Below are positions 60,001 to 61,691 of a stretch of DNA of 64,000 nt, piece by piece. Positions within the stretch are counted from its first letter, which is position 1. Each line of letters begins with the position of its first letter. Where the stretch lies: positions 1-64,000 of the forward strand of contig JAWPHD010005106.1 in assembly GCA_037043455.1 (NCBI GenBank). The letters run 5' to 3'. A program made the position numbers and the translations under genes. Under the pieces are notes generated by a model, which was not told the origin of the DNA, did no database searches, and saw nothing but the letters and a program-made list of their open reading frames with translations. This DNA is from Cyrtodaria siliqua. Taxonomy: Eukaryota; Mollusca; Bivalvia; Adapedonta; Hiatellidae.

Positions 60001-61663
60001 ACGCTGCTGTTGTACGCCATTGACTTACTTTATATGTTTTATCTTTTAGTTATGGAATCGCAACTGTTCTTTTAATTAGCAAGTTTTAGAACATTAAAGC
60101 AGTCGGGTAAAACGATAATAATATACGCACATCGTCCGCTATCACAAGACCGTCGGGACATCCGCAGCCTCCTCTGTGCGGAAGATTCATGTGACACTTC
60201 CCGCTCGGGTCATACGATGTACATGTGTACGGACATACGTTGCCCTCCCGTAATTCCATATTGTTTGGGCAGGTAATTTGATACTCGCAATTTGCTTGTG
60301 GTATACAATCCCAATCGCCCTTTCTGCATGTACTATAATTAATATATTAATTGTCATATATGTTTCACTTTATCATTGACAACGAACATCCACGGCTTCG
60401 TATCTCGTCTATGGAATTGACAAGAATGTTGTGTGCTAAATTTATTTTGTTCATTATATAATGAATATTTTATCTATATATATATAGGAACACATGACTG
60501 AAATTATAATAATTTAATGATACAATAGCATATATACTGTATTATACCTAACTTAATTGAAGTTGGAGTGTCCGCATGAAACAGGGCCATGCCAAATACC
60601 CAGGACCCTGTCATATACCACATAACCTATTTGCATTGGTGCGTAGTAAAACCCAATTCAGCACATTACATTGTCTTCTGGTTTTTGACATATATAAACA
60701 TATTCGTGTTATTAAATATATGGTACATAAGCAAGAGTAAAACTATTTCACTTTGCATTTTCTCATTTTTAAACTTTGACATGTGCTTTCTAATGTTAGA
60801 TTTAAAATTAAAGGAAGAAAACATATTCGACTACTTGTTTGCCTTACCTATTCCAATGCTTACTAACACATACCTATTGTTTGGGGCGCTTGTTTCAGCC
60901 AAAGGGTTTTCTGCAGTAACTTGAGCAATTTAAATAATACGTACATCAGTTATATATCATTAGAACTGGTATTTTATAGTGGTAAATAAAACTACTTTGC
61001 TTTTGAAAATCGGTTGAGAAATACATATTTTACAGCCAAAATGAATTTTTGATGGGGCTTTACCTATGTAAATTCCTTGCTGATGAGACAGCAGAAAATT
61101 AAGAAATTTCAAATAACTTCAGTAGTCCTTCATATTTTGCTATAAAACTTTAAGTGTGTCTTAATTTACTAATATCCGACAATTTAACACCATTTTTGGA
61201 TAAAAATTCTAAAAAAATCAACATTTTTTAAATTTTCGCGCAGCAGAAGTTTGCATTGAAAATGACCCATCAAAAACAGCTTTTGCGCATGCAATTTTTA
61301 TTTCTCAACCGATTTGGAAAAGTAAGGTATTTGTATTTACCACTAAAATTGTCTGTTTCACTGATATACAACTTATTTAGGTACGAGATGTATTTTGTCT
61401 GAAAAGTCCAAAAAACCTTTGTTCGAAACAAGCGCCCCAAACTATAATAACATACAGTCTGTGATGCTAATTTAAAAATACACTTGCCACTCTTTGCAGT
61501 CCACAAACATGGTATCACCACTTTTATAAATACTTTCATGGTTGTATGGGTCGAAGCACGTGCATTTCTCTATGGGAACACAGACTCCATTGTCGTCTAT
61601 ATACTGGTTGTTTGGACACTGGCAACCAGCCACGCATGAGTCTTTACAGTTGCTATCTCCGAT
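2900..61663 (-). CDS. Gene-level model: large secreted VWD/C8/TIL/LDLa mucin-like protein (21 exons, partial at both ends)
   Basis: One gene on the minus strand joins 21 exons, listed separately. Exon phases match at every junction from 61663 down to 2900, which is strong internal support. Domain order is TIL, E-like, TIL, E-like, VWD, C8, TIL, E-like, LDLa x3, Ser/Thr/Pro mucin region, then three copies of a ~125-residue beta-rich module. Proteins with VWD-C8-TIL-E units are secreted and disulfide-linked (gel-forming mucins, SCO-spondin, otogelin, zonadhesin, hemocytin). LDLa repeats and an O-glycosylated linker fit an extracellular, matrix or mucus role. No signal peptide, start or stop codon is in the window, so exons must lie beyond 64000, and probably also left of position 1. 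The introns total more than 50 kb and are mostly tandem repeats and mobile elements. I do not recognise a named orthologue. Confidence 0.85.
3515..3756 (-). CDS. Exon 20: module 3, exons A and B fused
   Basis: The acceptor is TTATTGATTTAG before AATGCC and the donor is CCATTT|GTAAGT; phase is 1 to 0. It encodes [19 protein letters not shown] and then [16 protein letters not shown] and [20 protein letters not shown]. Position and phases show it spans what are two exons (A and B) in modules 1 and 2, so an intron was lost here or gained there. It is more diverged than modules 1 and 2, and no Thr/Pro linker precedes it. Confidence 0.78.
3790..4125 (+). repeat. Dispersed repeat family D1, copy 1
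   Basis: The stretch from GATCGGACAGGGAAAGTAGC through GGTTCTAGGGTGCACCAAAC to AAACAGGACAGTGTAGAATA recurs at 4720-5190 and 7305-7815 in the same orientation. No coding capacity is seen. A fragment in reverse orientation makes up part of the 56-bp array at 54535-54725. Confidence 0.8.
4720..5190 (+). repeat. Dispersed repeat family D1, copy 2
   Basis: A more diverged copy of the 3790-4125 repeat, extending further 3' (AGAAAGCCACAA, GACTTGGCAGAAGGCAGAGC). The extension matches copy 3, so the full family unit is about 500 bp. Confidence 0.75.
5598..6027 (+). mobile_element. Palindrome-ended ~430-bp element, copy 1
   Basis: It begins near TATTTATCATGCAGATGTGC and ends in a ~150-bp near-perfect fold-back (5876-6027) whose arms contain GTCAGTGCC and AACGAAGAATGG around a CTCGGCAGAGCC centre. 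The interior has two TGACGTCA (CRE-like) palindromes. A second copy lies inverted at 9718-10146. No coding potential is seen. It is probably a non-autonomous DNA element. Confidence 0.75.
6277..6418 (-). CDS. Exon 19: module 2, exon C
   Basis: The acceptor is TTTCATTACAG before TCCTACTC and the donor is TTACG|GTGAGT; phase is 0 to 1. It encodes [19 protein letters not shown], then TIFVMRDSE and FQLIIKMC. It is the counterpart of exon 16 (IYSNQ...[11 protein letters not shown]...LDVKIC). Inverted copies of a ~430-bp element lie on either side (5598-6027 and 9718-10146). Confidence 0.85.
7305..7815 (+). repeat. Dispersed repeat family D1, copy 3, nested in D2
   Basis: This is the longest copy of D1, sharing GGTTCTAGGGTGCACCAAAC and the 3' extension of copy 2. 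It is inserted in the interrupted D2 element just after GTAAAGAG. Confidence 0.75.
8617..8772. repeat. Fold-back palindrome (~155 bp)
   Basis: The arms CTTAAACTCGTTCCCATTCC and GGGAACTCGTTTAAG continue inward through CATATAAGATTTATGAAAC to a centre around CTCGCCAAAAGGCTCG. The same palindrome recurs at 13088-13247. Confidence 0.88.
8970..9715. repeat. ~165-bp tandem repeats (about 4-5 units)
   Basis: Units contain CAGGGTCACCATTTGAACAA, CATAAGCTGA and TTCAGAGAAGAAGATTTTTA. They resemble 'ACAAGAGGCCC'-type interspersed repeats that I associate with bivalve genomes (inference). The preceding stretch 8793-8970 carries ACAAGAGGCCCAAGAGGGAC. Confidence 0.75.
9718..10146 (-). mobile_element. Palindrome-ended ~430-bp element, copy 2 (inverted)
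   Basis: This is the reverse complement of 5598-6027. The fold-back (9718-9870) is at its left end and TGCATGATAAATAAA at its right. It includes ATGACGTCAG motifs. The element sits inside the ~165-bp repeat region, which resumes at about 10150. Confidence 0.75.
10390..11280. repeat. ~150-bp tandem repeats (about 6 units)
   Basis: Each unit contains variants of GGGCCATAACTCCGGTGTTA, GATCCGATTTGGCTGGTTT, GTCCGAGCTTT and GCAAGTTTGGTAAAGATC. The block ends with ACGGACGACGGACAACTCGT and a GGTCGCTA tail. Repeats of this wording are abundant in bivalve genomes, as far as I recall. It is non-coding. Confidence 0.75.
11282..11488 (+). pseudogene. C-terminal fragment of a non-LTR retrotransposon reverse transcriptase
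   Basis: The plus frame reads [19 protein letters not shown], then [18 protein letters not shown]. This Cys/His-rich 'R.LC..C....IEDE.HF...C..Y...R' tail closes the ORF2 of several non-LTR retrotransposon families. No upstream polymerase is present: a 5'-truncated fragment of a few tens of codons, ending at a stop about 11486. It is inactive. Confidence 0.65.
11600..11744. repeat. Fold-back palindrome (~145 bp)
   Basis: The arms GATTATTTAACTG and CAGTTAAATAATC are followed inward by GATTATAGGGAAATCCTTCA and its complement (GAAGGATTTCCCTATAATC). The centre is diverged. Confidence 0.85.
12000..12040. repeat. (GTT)n microsatellite
   Basis: About 12 tandem GTT units with one GAT interruption; intronic. 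Confidence 0.9.
12300..12480 (+). repeat. Dispersed repeat D3, copy 1
   Basis: It contains TTACTGGTCCTTTGGGATCA, GGCGTGAGCGGTGTTGCACT and CATGAACAGACTCAATAAAA. A second copy is at 54015-54200 in the same orientation. The family is unknown to me, and I have seen similar text in other bivalve sequence. Confidence 0.65.
12488..12566. repeat. 27-bp tandem repeat, 3 copies
   Basis: Three near-identical units of TTTATTAACGCCTCATTGTT plus GATGGCG. Confidence 0.92.
12855..12978. repeat. 39-bp tandem repeat, 3 copies
   Basis: Units include TTTTGATGAAGGAACGTTTC and GTCACTGC. The period is a multiple of three and keeps short frames open. It lies in an intron and shows no homology, so I do not call it coding. 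Confidence 0.9.
13085..13680 (+). mobile_element. Dispersed element D2, compact copy next to the exon 18 donor
   Basis: It begins TATAGAGGATCTTAAACGAG and includes the fold-back at 13088-13247. It ends with AACAAGGGACGTTATGTGAT about 10 nt from the exon 18 splice donor. A longer, inverted and interrupted copy lies at 7022-8772. No coding capacity is seen. Confidence 0.7.
13684..13852 (-). CDS. Exon 18: module 2, exon B
   Basis: The acceptor is GTATTTGCAG before ACCGTTTT and the donor is TCAACC|GTAAGT; phase is 2 to 0. It encodes [18 protein letters not shown] and [20 protein letters not shown]. Phase and length match exon 15. A dispersed element occupies the intron starting only about 10 nt after the donor. 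Confidence 0.87.
14045..14150 (-). mobile_element. tRNA-derived SINE-like fragment
   Basis: On the minus strand GTGGTCTAGTGGTAGAGCGC (A-box region) and GGTCGTGGGTTCTATCC (B-box region) are about 30 nt apart, as in tRNA-derived SINE heads. No good cloverleaf is seen, so I do not call a tRNA gene. Confidence 0.55.
14717..14870 (-). CDS. Exon 17: short Thr/Pro linker and module 2, exon A
   Basis: The acceptor is TGTGTTTTAG before CAATCACG and the donor is CTGCG|GTAAGT; phase is 1 to 2. It encodes [17 protein letters not shown], a miniature version of the mucin linker, then [18 protein letters not shown], clearly homologous to the end of exon 14 ([12 protein letters not shown]). The exon end, R split in phase 2, is identical to that of exon 14. 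Confidence 0.87.
15121..15244 (-). CDS. Exon 16: module 1, exon C
   Basis: The acceptor is TCTCTTTGATAG before ATATACAG and the donor is GATG|GTAAGT; phase is 0 to 1. It reads [19 protein letters not shown], then [11 protein letters not shown] and FHLDVKIC. The closing Cys probably pairs with the opening Cys of the module in exon 14. Its counterparts are exons 19 and 21. About 8 kb of tandem repeat separates it from exon 15. Confidence 0.82.
15245..20030. repeat. 34-bp minisatellite (~140 copies) abutting the exon 16 acceptor
   Basis: The unit is about 34 bp: GAGCTTACATAGAGTACATC plus TGTCAATGAATCAA on the plus strand. Copies are homogeneous from 15245 to about 17100, then increasingly diverged, with a GTTGACATAGAGTGTATCTG variant from 19490 to 19980. 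On the sense strand each unit reads TTGATTCATTGACAG, then ATGTACTCTAT, then GTAAGC. This mimics an acceptor, an 11-nt stretch and a donor, and the first part resembles the real exon 16 acceptor (CTCTTTGATAG before ATATAC). Confidence 0.92.
20537..23192. repeat. 45-bp minisatellite (~60 copies) seeded by the end of exon 15 and its donor
   Basis: Units on the sense strand are ACTTATGTCGATGTGTACGG, CACTGAATATCCAAGTAGT and GTAAGT. The exon 15 end (CTTATGTCGATGTTAACG ... CCAAGTAAT|GTAAGT) is the same sequence, so the array extends directly from the exon-intron boundary. There is a higher-order duplication of 432 bp (20957-21388 versus 21389-21820). Some units carry an extra ACTACTTGC insertion. 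Confidence 0.93.
23193..23367 (-). CDS. Exon 15: module 1, exon B
   Basis: The acceptor is TTAACTTCCAG before GCCATC and the donor is AGTAAT|GTAAGT; phase is 2 to 0. It encodes [19 protein letters not shown] and [20 protein letters not shown], alternating hydrophobic residues that suggest a beta sandwich. Length (58 codons) and phase match exon 18 (56 codons), its counterpart in module 2. The last ~40 nt of the exon are the evident source of the 45-bp array that follows. An alternative read-through adds about 40 residues before a stop near 23064. Confidence 0.8.
23885..24000 (+). repeat. Dispersed repeat D4, copy 1
   Basis: ATTACACTACAAAACCGTTT, ATCAAAACTTTATACAGGTG and TTCAGGTCATAT recur at 53625-53765 and 55450-55605 in the same orientation. 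The unit is about 140 bp and non-coding. Confidence 0.75.
24030..24270. repeat. Imperfect ~75-100-bp direct repeats
   Basis: Three diverged units share GTGTCTAAGGCCTGCATCTC, CGAACACGAAC and GGGTATAACACTCG. They end about 17 nt beyond the exon 14 donor (24286). Confidence 0.7.
24287..26756 (-). CDS. Exon 14: LDLa repeat 3, ~740-residue Ser/Thr/Pro mucin domain, start of module 1
   Basis: This 2,470-nt exon has acceptor CATTTTAG before TTGTATG and donor CTAAG|GTAGAT; phase is 1 to 2. It begins with an LDLa repeat ([35 protein letters not shown]). From about 26640 to 24388 it is an uninterrupted Ser/Thr/Pro region of 11-residue (33-nt) repeats. The subtype near the LDLa end is of the form [11 protein letters not shown]; the rest is [11 protein letters not shown]. 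Such PTS regions are heavily O-glycosylated in mucins. The last ~35 residues ([14 protein letters not shown], then NNAIST) begin the first copy of the C-terminal module. Copy number is likely to vary between alleles. Confidence 0.92.
27113..29590 (+). pseudogene. Decayed Ty3/gypsy-like retrotransposon (gag-pol remnant)
   Basis: Plus-strand fragments, in order: a Gag start that is tandemly duplicated (27113-27245); a Gag piece (27405-27602, with [20 protein letters not shown]); a CCHC zinc-knuckle pair (27821-27930, [12 protein letters not shown] then [11 protein letters not shown]); an aspartic-protease-like IIDSGDSST (about 28085); reverse transcriptase (28566-28847, [12 protein letters not shown] and [16 protein letters not shown]), with the catalytic YxDD region altered to IMDDK near 28925; RNase H-like [18 protein letters not shown] (about 29367); and NIVDALSRR (about 29535). 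Several frameshifts and stops separate them. I see no clear LTRs or integrase. It is inactive and lies in the intron between exons 13 and 14, antisense to the gene. Confidence 0.85.
30341..30594. repeat. ~124-bp tandem duplication
   Basis: Two adjacent near-identical units contain GATAGTCGTTACAAAA, CTTTGGTGAGTTTTATGCAT and GGAGTTAGTTTAGGCAAGC. A diverged single copy is at about 53510-53600. Confidence 0.88.
31139..31212 (-). mobile_element. tRNA-like fragment (SINE head)
   Basis: The minus strand has ATAGCTCAGTGATAAGCACG and GGTCGTGTGTTCGAGTCACG at tRNA A/B-box spacing. The acceptor stem does not pair convincingly. Confidence 0.45.
31455..31532 (+). mobile_element. tRNA-like fragment (SINE head)
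   Basis: The plus strand has CGTGGTCTAGGGGTAAAACT and CCTTGGTTCAAATCTCG. The A and B boxes are recognisable but the cloverleaf is imperfect. Confidence 0.45.
31910..32045. repeat. 43-bp tandem repeat, 3 full copies
   Basis: Identical units contain GTTATGTATGATTGTAATCT and AATAGGGGAAAGGGTGC with a run of T. Perfect identity suggests recent expansion. Confidence 0.92.
32341..32457 (-). CDS. Exon 13: LDL-receptor class A repeat 2
   Basis: The acceptor is TTGAATACAG before GTATCAC and the donor is TTGCA|GTATGT; phase is 1 to 1. It encodes [20 protein letters not shown], then [12 protein letters not shown], a complete LDLa module with the DxSDE calcium site. The symmetrical 1-1 phase is typical of shuffled LDLa exons. 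Confidence 0.93.
32764..32943. repeat. Fold-back palindrome (~180 bp)
   Basis: The arms contain ATTATTGCCTTTTGAGG and CATCAAAAGGCAATAATT, then ACATGGTTTTATCGACCC and GGGTCGATAAAACCATGT. The loop is about 55 bp. Two arms of ~60 bp could form a long hairpin in the transcript. Confidence 0.9.
33464..33712. mobile_element. Terminal-inverted-repeat element touching the exon 12 donor
   Basis: The termini read TATACTGAAACGAAAAAGAA (left) and, in reverse complement, TATACTGCAGCGAAAAAGAA (right), continuing through ACGCAACTCGGGAATT into CCGCTATATA. The interior has two copies of CGAATTTCGTTGTAATA. Its right end merges with GTAAGTATAC, the donor of exon 12. Related termini are at 55630-56090 and 57968-58400. 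Confidence 0.75.
33718..33866 (-). CDS. Exon 12: E-like segment and LDL-receptor class A repeat 1
   Basis: The acceptor is TGACTTAG before TGAATGC and the donor is AACT|GTAAGT; phase is 2 to 1. It encodes [15 protein letters not shown] (E-like), then an LDLa repeat with [16 protein letters not shown] and [11 protein letters not shown]. The SDE calcium-binding motif and six cysteines are intact. A terminal-inverted-repeat element ends right at the donor, at about 33712. Confidence 0.92.
33867..35117. other. Intron between exons 11 and 12: nothing recognised
   Basis: Unique-looking, AT-rich sequence with a short direct repeat (CTTTAAGTTTAAGTC, near 34310 and 34341) and a (TA)n run near 35076. 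No exon or known element is seen. Confidence 0.6.
35118..35211 (-). CDS. Exon 11: end of third TIL domain and start of E-like segment
   Basis: The acceptor is CATTTTCAG before GAAATAG and the donor is GATTG|GTACGT; phase is 1 to 2. It reads [20 protein letters not shown], then KIEKNCQDC on joining to exon 12. This closes the TIL domain and opens the E-like segment. Confidence 0.85.
35963..36365. repeat. Tandem copies of the exon 10 end plus splice donor (7 units, ~57 bp)
   Basis: On the sense strand units repeat GAGGGATGTTTTTGTCCTCC, GGATTTCGTTCTGGAAG and GTAAGATTGCTTGTTTG. The first is the real exon 10 end; the others lie in the intron. The unit farthest downstream (about 35979-36023) has its own AG and encodes [12 protein letters not shown], so it could serve as an alternative small exon. 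One unit has lost GT (CGAGAT). Confidence 0.88.
36318..36467 (-). CDS. Exon 10: third TIL domain, N-terminal part
   Basis: The acceptor is TTTATAAACAG before CAATGC and the donor is GGAAG|GTAAGA; phase is 1 to 1. It encodes [20 protein letters not shown] followed by [15 protein letters not shown], a typical TIL domain directly after C8. The last ~40 nt of the exon plus its donor are repeated six more times downstream, so alternative donors or alternative exon ends are possible. Confidence 0.87.
36753..37475. mobile_element. 723-bp DNA element with TIRs and TAGCCC target duplication
   Basis: The left end is TGTAGGACCATATTTTTCCC; the right end, in reverse complement, is TGTAGGACCATATTTTCCCC. 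Flanking direct repeats TAGCCC are at 36747-36752 and 37476-37481. The interior contains an (ATC)n run and a SINE (37085-37352). No transposase is seen, so it is non-autonomous. Confidence 0.8.
37085..37352 (+). mobile_element. tRNA-derived SINE with bivalve-type 3' tail
   Basis: The B-box-like GGGTTCGAGCCCC is followed by CTTACGTAGGATGGGAGTCT, CCGCCTGTACATGACTGAAA and TACTGTTGAAAACGGGCGTT, then an A-rich tail. This central and tail sequence matches SINEs that I recall as widespread in bivalves. Confidence 0.7.
37851..37960 (+). mobile_element. tRNA-derived SINE head
   Basis: GGGGTCTAGTGGTAGAGCGT, then GTCGTAGGTTCGATCCCGAA, then a short tail (GTGTCCCTCAACACGGCAC). Box spacing is as in a tRNA, but the anticodon arm is not convincing. 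Confidence 0.6.
38325..38434 (-). CDS. Exon 9: second part of C8 domain
   Basis: The acceptor is TTTTTTTAG before CTGCGATTTG and the donor is TGTC|GTAAGT; phase is 2 to 1. It reads [20 protein letters not shown], then [16 protein letters not shown], matching the second half of C8. The longest open frame here is a different one that lacks the cysteines; phase and cysteine pattern decide against it. Six extra copies of the acceptor plus the first ~30 nt of this exon lie immediately upstream in the intron. Confidence 0.87.
38405..38730. repeat. Tandem copies of the exon 9 acceptor plus exon start (7 units)
   Basis: On the sense strand each ~43-50-bp unit is a T-run with AG, then CTGCGATTTGGGAGG and GATTGTGAATGCTTG, which is the first ~30 nt of exon 9. 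Only the copy at 38434 continues into the rest of the C8 exon. Two upstream copies have lost the AG (CATCTG, CACCTG). Confidence 0.9.
38943..39106. repeat. Fold-back palindrome (~160 bp)
   Basis: The arms TTGTCATTTCATACAAATTT and AAATTTTGTATGAAATGACA lie between GGATCTGA and TCAGATCC ends, around a centre GCGAGCCTCCGGCGAGC. It is flanked by TATAGA on the left and TTTTTATCACAT on the right, as at 13088-13260. Confidence 0.88.
39528..39672. repeat. Fold-back palindrome (~145 bp) plus a degenerate second copy
   Basis: The arms GATAGGGAATTCCAACC and GGTTGGAATTCCCTATC surround CCTCGGCAGAGCCTCGG. A shorter diverged copy at about 39775-39880 repeats the flanks (CATCCGGTATGCAGGAAAAC at 39444 and 39702). 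Confidence 0.85.
40211..40359 (-). CDS. Exon 8: first part of C8 domain
   Basis: The acceptor is TGCATATAG before GGATACAGC and the donor is TGCGG|GTATGT; phase is 0 to 2. It encodes [18 protein letters not shown] and [13 protein letters not shown], the first half of a C8 domain (eight conserved cysteines, always following VWD in this family). Confidence 0.88.
40655..42208. repeat. 33-bp minisatellite (~47 copies)
   Basis: The plus-strand unit is AGCGTCATGACTCAGACAGC plus TTACCATTACCAT. The period is a multiple of three, which keeps long frames open on both strands. On the sense strand it carries GGTAATGGTAAGCTGT, a donor-like GTAAGC, except in units with a TTTCCATT or TACTATT variant. It lies in the intron between exons 7 and 8. 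Confidence 0.94.
42588..42672. repeat. Perfect-arm palindrome (~85 bp)
   Basis: The arms AATAGAGCATGAGTTTTGCA and CAAGACTCATGCTCTATT continue as CGTGTACGG and CCGTACACG around GATAATGCACGAGTGCATTATC. Confidence 0.92.
42772..42868. repeat. Fold-back palindrome (~95 bp)
   Basis: The arms TATTGGGGTATATGCGTTCT and AGAACGAGTGCATATATCTC, with inner TTCGCGTA and ATGCGCGAA. Confidence 0.82.
43170..43802. repeat. Degenerate ~60-bp repeats of the exon 7 end and donor
   Basis: Plus-strand blocks share the order GGACATACTT, AGAACAAGGCG, GTAACGTCTTT and AAATCAGTCTGT. They match the real junction ACATACTTAC|CAAACAAGGGCC, GGTTGACGTC. About five units are seen with strong decay. It is the same design as the arrays at exons 10 and 15, but older. 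Confidence 0.6.
43803..44008 (-). CDS. Exon 7: C-terminal part of VWD domain (GLCGNYD)
   Basis: The acceptor is TATTATAG before GTACCCGC and the donor is TTG|GTAAGT; phase is 1 to 0. It reads [20 protein letters not shown] followed by [10 protein letters not shown] and EFVNSWRV, the closing VWD motif. The residue before GLCG is Ser where mucins and VWF usually have Cys (CGLC), so the CxxC motif is absent. A degenerate array of copies of this exon's end plus donor lies downstream. Confidence 0.92.
44010..44115. repeat. (ATA/AAT)n AT-rich microsatellite
   Basis: Imperfect AATAAT runs begin 2 nt from the exon 7 acceptor, so the polypyrimidine tract there is weak (TTATTATTATTATAG). Confidence 0.85.
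44480..52730. repeat. 51-bp satellite-like array (~160 copies, 8.2 kb)
   Basis: The plus-strand unit is CATACTGGATATAGTTGACA, TTTAATCACACAATGACTAA and ACCATGTTGGA. The 51-bp period keeps long frames open on the minus strand. Marker variants (ACAAGCGTCTGGCTATACAT at about 49947, 51727 and 52293; GGACATACATGTAGTTG) recur in blocks, showing higher-order duplication. On the sense strand each unit has a CCAGTATGT donor-like site. It fills the intron between VWD exons 6 and 7. Confidence 0.95.
52914..53141 (-). CDS. Exon 6: central part of VWD domain
   Basis: The acceptor is TTCTCCCATACAG before GATCCAAC and the donor is CACG|GTAACG; phase is 1 to 1. It reads [20 protein letters not shown], then a beta-rich stretch ending GITVKYDHG, which is the central VWD sheet. 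The upstream reading frame stays open for 30 more codons, but the acceptor chosen preserves both the phase and the 'NVPCG' family motif. The donor side faces the 8.2-kb 51-bp satellite. Confidence 0.88.
53142..54530. other. Intronic sequence with dispersed repeats
   Basis: It contains a ~33-bp triple repeat (53815-53925, GTGTCTATAAAGTTTGGATT), a D4 copy (53625-53765) and a D3 copy (54015-54200). No exon is seen. Confidence 0.65.
54535..54725. repeat. 56-bp tandem repeat, 3 copies, containing a D1 fragment
   Basis: The unit is CCAAGGCGGTATCCCTATTG, CCAACCCCTTGTGTGTGTGT and GGTGTCACGTACGTCG. Its first part is the reverse complement of the D1 core (CAATAGGGCTACCGCCTTGG at about 3956), so the array formed from a transposon fragment. 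Confidence 0.88.
54795..55315. repeat. 60-bp minisatellite (~8 copies)
   Basis: The unit is ATCTTTCCTTGTAATAGCTG, CTTGTGTTGTATACGTGTTT and TGGTTGCCTGTGTGAATGCT. Central units are identical and the edges are diverged or truncated. The open frame across it is an artefact of the period. Confidence 0.93.
55450..55605 (+). repeat. Dispersed repeat D4, copy 3
   Basis: It shares ATTACACTACAAAACCGTTT and CCTGTGATTGAATATGCATA with the copies at 23885 and 53625. Confidence 0.7.
55630..56090 (+). mobile_element. Non-autonomous TIR element, long form, copy 1
   Basis: It ends with ATATATAGCGGGAATTCCCG, CGCGTTTCTTATTCC and TTTCAGTATATA, the same terminus as the 33464-33712 element. Its interior (TTCATAAATGTTGAAGTTCC, TTCCGAAAGGA, CCATTCGATTAACAGCAGC) is shared with 57968-58400. 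Confidence 0.65.
56213..56332 (-). CDS. Exon 5: start of von Willebrand factor type D (VWD) domain
   Basis: The acceptor is TGTATTTGTAG before CACTATG and the donor is TCTG|GTACGC; phase is 1 to 1. It encodes the canonical VWD opening [14 protein letters not shown], then [14 protein letters not shown] and NTFKISG. The G-D-P-H-Y-x-T-F-D-G motif is diagnostic for the family and includes the Asp of its calcium site. Confidence 0.92.
56662..56826 (+). mobile_element. tRNA-derived SINE
   Basis: GCGATGGCCGAGTGGTTAGC (a tRNA-Ser/Leu-like A-box region) and GTCACGGGTTCAATTCCCGG (B box) are followed by a tail with TCGGGCAAGGTACTATGTGT and GAAAACGCAACACAAAACAA. The T arm pairs well but the variable and anticodon arms do not, so it is a SINE rather than a tRNA gene. 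Confidence 0.65.
56858..57072. repeat. Palindrome with inner ATGCGATGGT repeats
   Basis: The outer arms ACGGTGTCCTGT and ACAGGACACCGT enclose repeated GGTAAGATGCGATGGTCGAT units and their complement. Confidence 0.85.
57597..57646 (-). CDS. Exon 4: 50-nt exon, E-like segment before the VWD domain
   Basis: The acceptor is TTTCTTTCAG before ACAATGC and the donor is AAAG|GTAAGA; phase is 2 to 1. It encodes [17 protein letters not shown], the 'C..g.W.C' linker normally found between a TIL domain and the next VWD domain. It is too short for ORF-based detection and was recognised from phase and motif continuity. Confidence 0.82.
57968..58400 (+). mobile_element. Non-autonomous TIR element, long form, copy 2
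   Basis: It starts with TACTGAAACGCTATATTCCA and ends with ACATATAGCGGAAATATCC and GCGTTTCTTTTTTCTATGTA. The interior is shared with 55630-56090. No transposase frame is seen. Confidence 0.65.
58453..58650 (-). pseudogene. C-terminal fragment of a non-LTR retrotransposon reverse transcriptase
   Basis: The minus frame encodes [20 protein letters not shown] and [20 protein letters not shown], then DELRKTY. It is the same tail motif as 11282-11488 (C..C...EDE.HF...C..Y..LR) from a related element. Only about 60 codons remain. Confidence 0.65.
58652..58948. repeat. Two fold-back palindromes
   Basis: 58652-58702 has CTGCCGAGA and TCTCGGCAG arms. 58838-58948 has GATAAATAGTTCGGCACGAA and matching right-hand sequence around CCCTCGGCGCAGCCTCGG. 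The latter resembles the palindromes at 5876 and 9718 (CTGACATAATATTCTCTATA versus CTAACATGATATTCTCTATA). Confidence 0.78.
59087..59181 (-). CDS. Exon 3: end of second TIL domain and start of E-like segment
   Basis: The acceptor is TTTTCACAG before AACCGACG and the donor is GAATT|GTAAGT; phase is 0 to 2. It encodes [11 protein letters not shown] followed by [13 protein letters not shown], matching the TIL-end 'C.p...C.C' pattern and the 'G..v...C..C' of the E segment. It continues the TIL domain opened in exon 2. Confidence 0.87.
59182..60130. other. Intron between exons 2 and 3: nothing recognised
   Basis: AT-rich sequence with scattered ACGTCA-type motifs. No exon, repeat array or clear element is seen. 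Confidence 0.6.
60131..60332 (-). CDS. Exon 2: E-like segment (CTC..GDWDC) and N-terminal part of second TIL domain
   Basis: The acceptor is AATTATAG before TACATGC, and the donor is GAT|GTGCGT; phase is 2 to 0. With exon 1 it reads [13 protein letters not shown], the conserved E-domain signature of VWD-C8-TIL proteins. It then starts a new TIL domain with [17 protein letters not shown] and [14 protein letters not shown]. Ten or more cysteines show the spacing expected of a TIL unit. Confidence 0.87.
60875..61446. mobile_element. ~570-bp inverted-repeat element in the GC-AG intron
   Basis: The left end is TATTGTTTGGGGCGCTTGTT; the right end, in reverse complement, is TATAGTTTGGGGCGCTTGTT. 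The arms extend inward (GGTAAATAAAACTACTTTGC versus AGTAAGGTATTTGTATTTAC; AATCGGTTGAGAAATA versus TTTCTCAACCGATT), giving very long imperfect TIRs. No coding potential is seen. Confidence 0.75.
61488..61663 (-). CDS. Exon 1 of the visible gene: TIL domain C-terminal half, start of E-like domain
   Basis: The acceptor is CTGCAG before ATCGGAGAT, and the exon enters in phase 0. It encodes a Cys-rich stretch with [19 protein letters not shown] and, at its end, MFVDCKE. This is the second half of a trypsin-inhibitor-like (TIL) cysteine-rich domain running into the E/VWC-like segment that follows TIL in mucins. The exon ends in phase 2 at TG|GCAAGT, a GC donor: only this donor restores the family pattern CxxCTCxxGxWxC when joined to exon 2. 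The preceding half of the TIL domain should lie beyond the repeats to the right. Confidence 0.82.
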
Positions 61664-61691
61664 CTGCAGGGTTAACAAGTAGGTAATATTA

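Noticed and set aside
60589..60924. Plus-strand 111-codon frame with hydrophobic stretches
   Set aside because: AT-rich intron sequence running into an inverted-repeat element. No start context or homology recognised.
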